Origin: a virus
DNA: 62,175 nucleotides
Direction: 5' to 3' (one strand)
IMG/VR virus record: IMGVR_UViG_3300037189_001089
Span: 1-62,175 of that record
Shown here: positions 60,097-62,175 of the stretch, piece by piece
Layout: each line of letters opens with the position of its first letter
Numbering within the stretch: the stretch's first letter is position 1
The notes under the pieces: model-generated
Databases searched by the model: none
The model's input: the letters and a program-made list of their open reading frames with translations, nothing else
What the model was told of the DNA's origin: nothing
Translations under genes and position numbers: made by a program

Positions 60097-62175
60097 CTAT
60101 CCAACTTGATTTACCGTCGCAATAATTGACGGAATAGCTGGGTGAATATTGCCACTAACAGTAGTTTCAGCTTCATACTCAATAACAGTGCTATTGCTAG
60201 ATGAAGACCATATAATTTCGTATACATCATTAGCCGCTGCATCAACAAACAAGTTCCAGGCTGCAACAGCAAATGGGTTGTTAGAAGCTACTGCAACCTT
60301 TGTGTTTGTATTTGCCATAGGAGTACCATTTTTATTTAGCCAAATGTTAACAACGCCAGAACCATTGGTTTGGTGCAGCTGAGCTGAAAATGCAATATTA
60401 TACTTACCAGCATTTGTAACTCTTATTTGAGATGGAGTTACAAGGGTAACATCAGTTGCCCAATCAGTGTTGTTAAAGGTAAATGCCTGAACGGAATTTA
60501 CAGCATGTGGGCCTTGATCTACGGTACTGTAGAAAGATGCTGATGCACCAAACTTATCTGCACCTGGAATATACGCAGTTGTCTGAACGGTTTGGTCAGG
60601 AAACTTAAGACCGTTACCCTCGCCCTCAGCAAAGCTAAGCTCAATGCCATTATATGCACCAAGACTAATGCTTCCTGGAGCTGCCATATTTGCAATCATT
60701 ACGTCTCCTGGTGGGAGAAGTAGTGCTGGATTATCGTCAACAGAAGCAAATGTCCACGCATAATTTCCGTTATCTCTAATAAATGTATAGTCAGCTCCGT
60801 ACTCAAAGGTAAAGCTTGGAGTAGTCTCGTAGTACGTATTACCTAGATCTCTGGTTACGCTACTAATGACATACTTAACGCCATCAACAATCATGAAATC
60901 GCCAAGGTCTGGTTCAGCTGATTCAGTATCTACTACAAAAACAACTCCGCCAGCTGGATCAATGTTTTGATATGTCCAACTATTGTCTGCTTGCTTTGAC
61001 TGAACAACGGTAACTCCCTCTGAATCAGAAACTCTAACTCCTGCACGTTCTCCACCAAGAATTAGGTCAGAACGAGAGTAGTCCTGAGCACCACCAGCAC
61101 GAATGTGAATGTGATTTGGGGTTCCAAGAGTTGGGTCAACAATTAGATACTGATCGGTATCTTCTCTATCATCATCTGGAACAATCTTGATTGTGTCGTT
61201 ATTGCTACCGTCACCAGAAGAGTTAGCTGGGTTTGAGATATATCCATCACCAGGAAGGCGGAACCTTCCTTCTGAATCCATTGACCAGGCTAGTTCTGTG
61301 TCATCTGTATTTGTATAAAGCCTAATCTCGTCTCTAGCTTTTAGCTCAAGGTCATCGCTGGAGTTAATGATGATATCTTTGTTTTCTGTTGTACGAATCT
61401 GGACTGCCAAATCGTTACCTTCAATCAAGATTTCTTCATTGTCTTCGTTAATTTCAATAACTGACCTAATCTGATATCTAAACTCAAGTGAGGTTACAGT
61501 TGTAGACTGAGGGGGAGCACCACCTATCGTGTATAGAGTTACATTTTCGGAGTTACCTCCAAATCCGTCAAACTCATAGTAATCTGATCCATTTATGCTT
61601 AATGACCTGACAGGTGCTTGGTTAAATGTTTCATTAAGGAACGTGATTAGTCCATTAGCACCATTTAGAACTACCTGGCTGTTACCTTCTCCTGATGATG
61701 ACCAAGTTGCATCGCCAGTCCAGTCACTCGTTGAGTAGGAGTTAGTGGTGCCACCTGTGTATCCATAAAGAGCAACGTGACCGTCATATGGGTCAAACTC
61801 AATTGCAGATCCTTGACGTAAGCTGTCACGCCTAGCCTCAATCCTTGTGCTGGTATCTTCAGTAAACATTACGCTATTGTTGAACTCAAAGTCACCAGTT
61901 GTTAGAGACTGAATGTCACCAATGGTTGCTACACGGTTAGTTGCGTCTGGGGTAATTGTTGCATCTCCCCAGCCAATGTAGACGTTTCCAGGTCCGTCAT
62001 CTCCAGCAATTAGAGTGATGTCTCTTGCAGAGCGAAGTGATAGGTCATCCTGTGGAGTGCCAATACGAGCAGTGCCTGTAGAGGTTCTTGTAAAGGTGAT
62101 GAAGTCATCGCCATCGCCATCCTTGATGGCTGTTGGAACAACAAGGTTTGCTGATCCTCCTCCAATTATTGTAGA
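60097..62175 (-). CDS. Large tail fibre protein, N-terminus beyond the right end
   Basis: The frame is open from 62175 to the stop at 60097 (692 residues visible), so the true start is outside the window. An internal ATG at 61869 is not the natural start, because upstream codons (SLTTGDFEFNNSV) continue the same beta-solenoid-like pattern. The body has repeated strand-turn elements (FITFTRTSTGTARIGTPQDD). The C-terminal 150 residues (FGASASFYSTVDQGPHAVNS to the end) fit a C1q/TNF-like jelly roll, common at fibre tips. Probably a trimeric receptor-binding fibre. Confidence 0.82.
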   Translation of the reverse strand, partial: STIIGGGSANLVVPTAIKDGDGDDFITFTRTSTGTARIGTPQDDLSLRSARDITLIAGDDGPGNVYIGWGDATITPDATNRVATIGDIQSLTTGDFEFNNSVMFTEDTSTRIEARRDSLRQGSAIEFDPYDGHVALYGYTGGTTNSYSTSDWTGDATWSSSGEGNSQVVLNGANGLITFLNETFNQAPVRSLSINGSDYYEFDGFGGNSENVTLYTIGGAPPQSTTVTSLEFRYQIRSVIEINEDNEEILIEGNDLAVQIRTTENKDIIINSSDDLELKARDEIRLYTNTDDTELAWSMDSEGRFRLPGDGYISNPANSSGDGSNNDTIKIVPDDDREDTDQYLIVDPTLGTPNHIHIRAGGAQDYSRSDLILGGERAGVRVSDSEGVTVVQSKQADNSWTYQNIDPAGGVVFVVDTESAEPDLGDFMIVDGVKYVISSVTRDLGNTYYETTPSFTFEYGADYTFIRDNGNYAWTFASVDDNPALLLPPGDVMIANMAAPGSISLGAYNGIELSFAEGEGNGLKFPDQTVQTTAYIPGADKFGASASFYSTVDQGPHAVNSVQAFTFNNTDWATDVTLVTPSQIRVTNAGKYNIAFSAQLHQTNGSGVVNIWLNKNGTPMANTNTKVAVASNNPFAVAAWNLFVDAAANDVYEIIWSSSSNSTVIEYEAETTVSGNIHPAIPSIIATVNQVG

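Noticed and set aside
1-62175. tRNA genes, integrase, IS elements, attachment sites.
   Set aside because: No cloverleaf, recombinase motif, transposase or flanking repeats were seen in any gap or frame.

Overview
The window is a contiguous piece of a tailed, siphovirus-like bacteriophage genome. It carries a long tape measure protein, an HK97-fold capsid and no sheath gene. Both ends cut a gene: nrdE on the left and a tail-fibre gene on the right, so this is not the whole genome. Almost every gene lies on the minus strand, so transcription runs from high to low coordinates. The clear exception is a NlpC/P60 cell-wall hydrolase at 57016-57603 with its own promoter. I see no integrase, repressor, tRNA, IS element or CRISPR array. 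The likely host is a low-GC actinobacterium, possibly a freshwater or marine planktonic one. This is an inference from the class Ib ribonucleotide reductase pair, a secreted surface-type protein with a basic C-terminal coiled coil, PHP-domain DnaE replication and several apparently leaderless genes.

Layout in transcription order. (1) 62175-44320 is an adhesin and tail-fibre region. It includes a C1q/TNF-like fibre (partial), a GGTGATT-type fibre, a 990-residue fibre, and three tandem cassettes, each made of a short GDLLVGTA-type protein, a small beta-sandwich protein and a glycine-rich adhesin. A sulfotransferase-like gene follows. (2) 44243-32031 is the head and neck: a 1294-residue LamG-containing protein, portal, prohead protease with an in-frame nested scaffold start, major capsid, connector and neck proteins, and major tail protein. 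(3) 31959-15805 is the tail: two paralogous tail-assembly chaperones, a 2134-residue tape measure protein, hub and baseplate proteins. (4) 15805-4739 is replication and recombination: HTH protein, DnaB-type helicase, primase, gp32-like SSB, DnaE-type polymerase III alpha, RecA-like recombinase, a Cas4-like nuclease, RuvC and small zinc or HTH proteins. (5) 4465-2152 is the terminase, far from the portal. (6) 2132-1 holds the secreted surface-like protein and nrdI-nrdE.

Genes are tightly packed, with many ATGA or TAATG overlaps. No gap exceeds 300 bases. The short gaps repeatedly contain one promoter type, an extended -10 of form TGnTAnAAT (six exact copies of TGATATAAT), often right after an intrinsic terminator. 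At several genes it sits so close to the ATG that the mRNA should be leaderless or have a leader of about 3 nt. The most interesting items are the three-fold fibre cassette, this promoter family, the nested scaffold start, frameshift-free chaperone paralogs, and the structured leader with two tiny ORFs before the lone plus-strand hydrolase.
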